The position numbers and the translations under genes are program-made. From Acholoe squamosa (lineage: Eukaryota; Annelida; Polychaeta; Phyllodocida; Polynoidae), in the NCBI GenBank assembly GCA_949317995.1, contig OX439043.1:62327339-62391338 (forward strand): a stretch of DNA of 64,000 bases, given 5' to 3'. Within the stretch, counting starts at the first letter, position 1. Every line of letters begins with the position of its first letter. The notes under the pieces are model-generated. The model was not told where the DNA came from and ran no database searches. It was given only the letters and a program-made list of their open reading frames with translations. Shown here piece by piece: positions 63,559-64,000 of the stretch.

Positions 63559-64000
63559 GGCTTTAGGTGTTTAGACCTACATGGAATACTCTTCTGCTTG
63601 CATCAACTAGGATGGGATCGACGGAGTATGACTGACTGGATTTCAGAATATATCCACTTATACAATCATGAATATCATGAGTGAACCATAGGGCAAAAGA
63701 TTCAAATGCCATATCCTTACCTGGTATGTATGTCCAAGGTAGACCTTTCAAAAACAGTGACCTGCTAAGTCAGTCAACTGATACAGTAACTAGGAAGTCC
63801 TACGTGGGAGAGGTTTCATTTTAATTTGATGTAAGGTGTTCTTTCTATCAAATTTGTCCCTTGCTTAATTACCACTAGGCCAGGGTTGGAAACAGAAAGT
63901 ACAGTTCAATTTAAGTTAATAATGGAGGAATAACTACACAACCGATGAGAGAAGAGTGACCACTACAATGGTCACAGTCAACTATTTTGATTACAGAAGA
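63559..64000. other. Upstream region of the - strand membrane-protein gene
   Basis: It would hold the 5' UTR and promoter. No TATA box or other element is clear. The open frame at 63563-63751 is not supported. Confidence 0.35.

Overview
This window looks like repeat-rich, AT-leaning nuclear DNA from an animal, most likely a marine invertebrate. The signs are GT-AG (and one GC-AG) introns, a ciliary microtubule inner-protein gene, a non-LTR retrotransposon carrying an RNase H domain, many short inverted-repeat DNA transposons, and long satellite arrays. The phylum cannot be fixed from the sequence. A deuterostome or lophotrochozoan is a guess from the repeat style. There is no bacterial operon structure and no CRISPR array.

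Layout: 1-8 kb is intergenic DNA with small inverted-repeat transposons (PIF/Harbinger-like with TWA target duplications, a TA-target family, and foldbacks). At 8321-14417 lies a full-length non-LTR retrotransposon of the I/Nimb type. It is bounded by an 11-bp target-site duplication, with ORF1 (zinc knuckles), ORF2 (endonuclease plus reverse transcriptase) and an RNase H segment now in another frame. It sits between two inverted copies of a composite repeat that carries a 31-bp minisatellite (about 7.1-8.05 kb and 15.2-16.7 kb).

A split gene of unknown function on the + strand runs from about 17.2 to 23.9 kb. Seven or eight exons have matching splice phases, one intron holds two nested pogo/Tigger-like elements, and one exon carries a C11 run that breaks its frame. 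A GC-rich coding island on the - strand (24.0-25.8 kb) encodes a protein with C2H2-like finger remnants, interrupted by two opposite frameshifts.

From 27 to 41.6 kb there is an almost unbroken chain of unrelated tandem arrays: a 179-bp satellite with a 1,611-bp higher-order period, then 140-bp, 181-bp, 132-bp, about 47-bp, about 80-bp and about 57-bp C-tract repeats. Transposons have inserted into two of these arrays, and the neighbouring repeat units preserve the empty target sites.

The clearest host gene is a CIMIP2/FAM166-type gene (+ strand, six recognised exons, 46470-53520). It probably encodes a protein bound inside the doublet microtubules of cilia or sperm flagella. Its first exon was not found. 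On the - strand, a first exon (63.3-63.56 kb) and a last exon (55.9-56.1 kb) suggest a small two-transmembrane protein, possibly like BK-channel beta subunits, but the middle exons were not identified. The right end adds a hAT-like element, several foldbacks, and an 880-bp TA-target transposon with repeated internal motifs.
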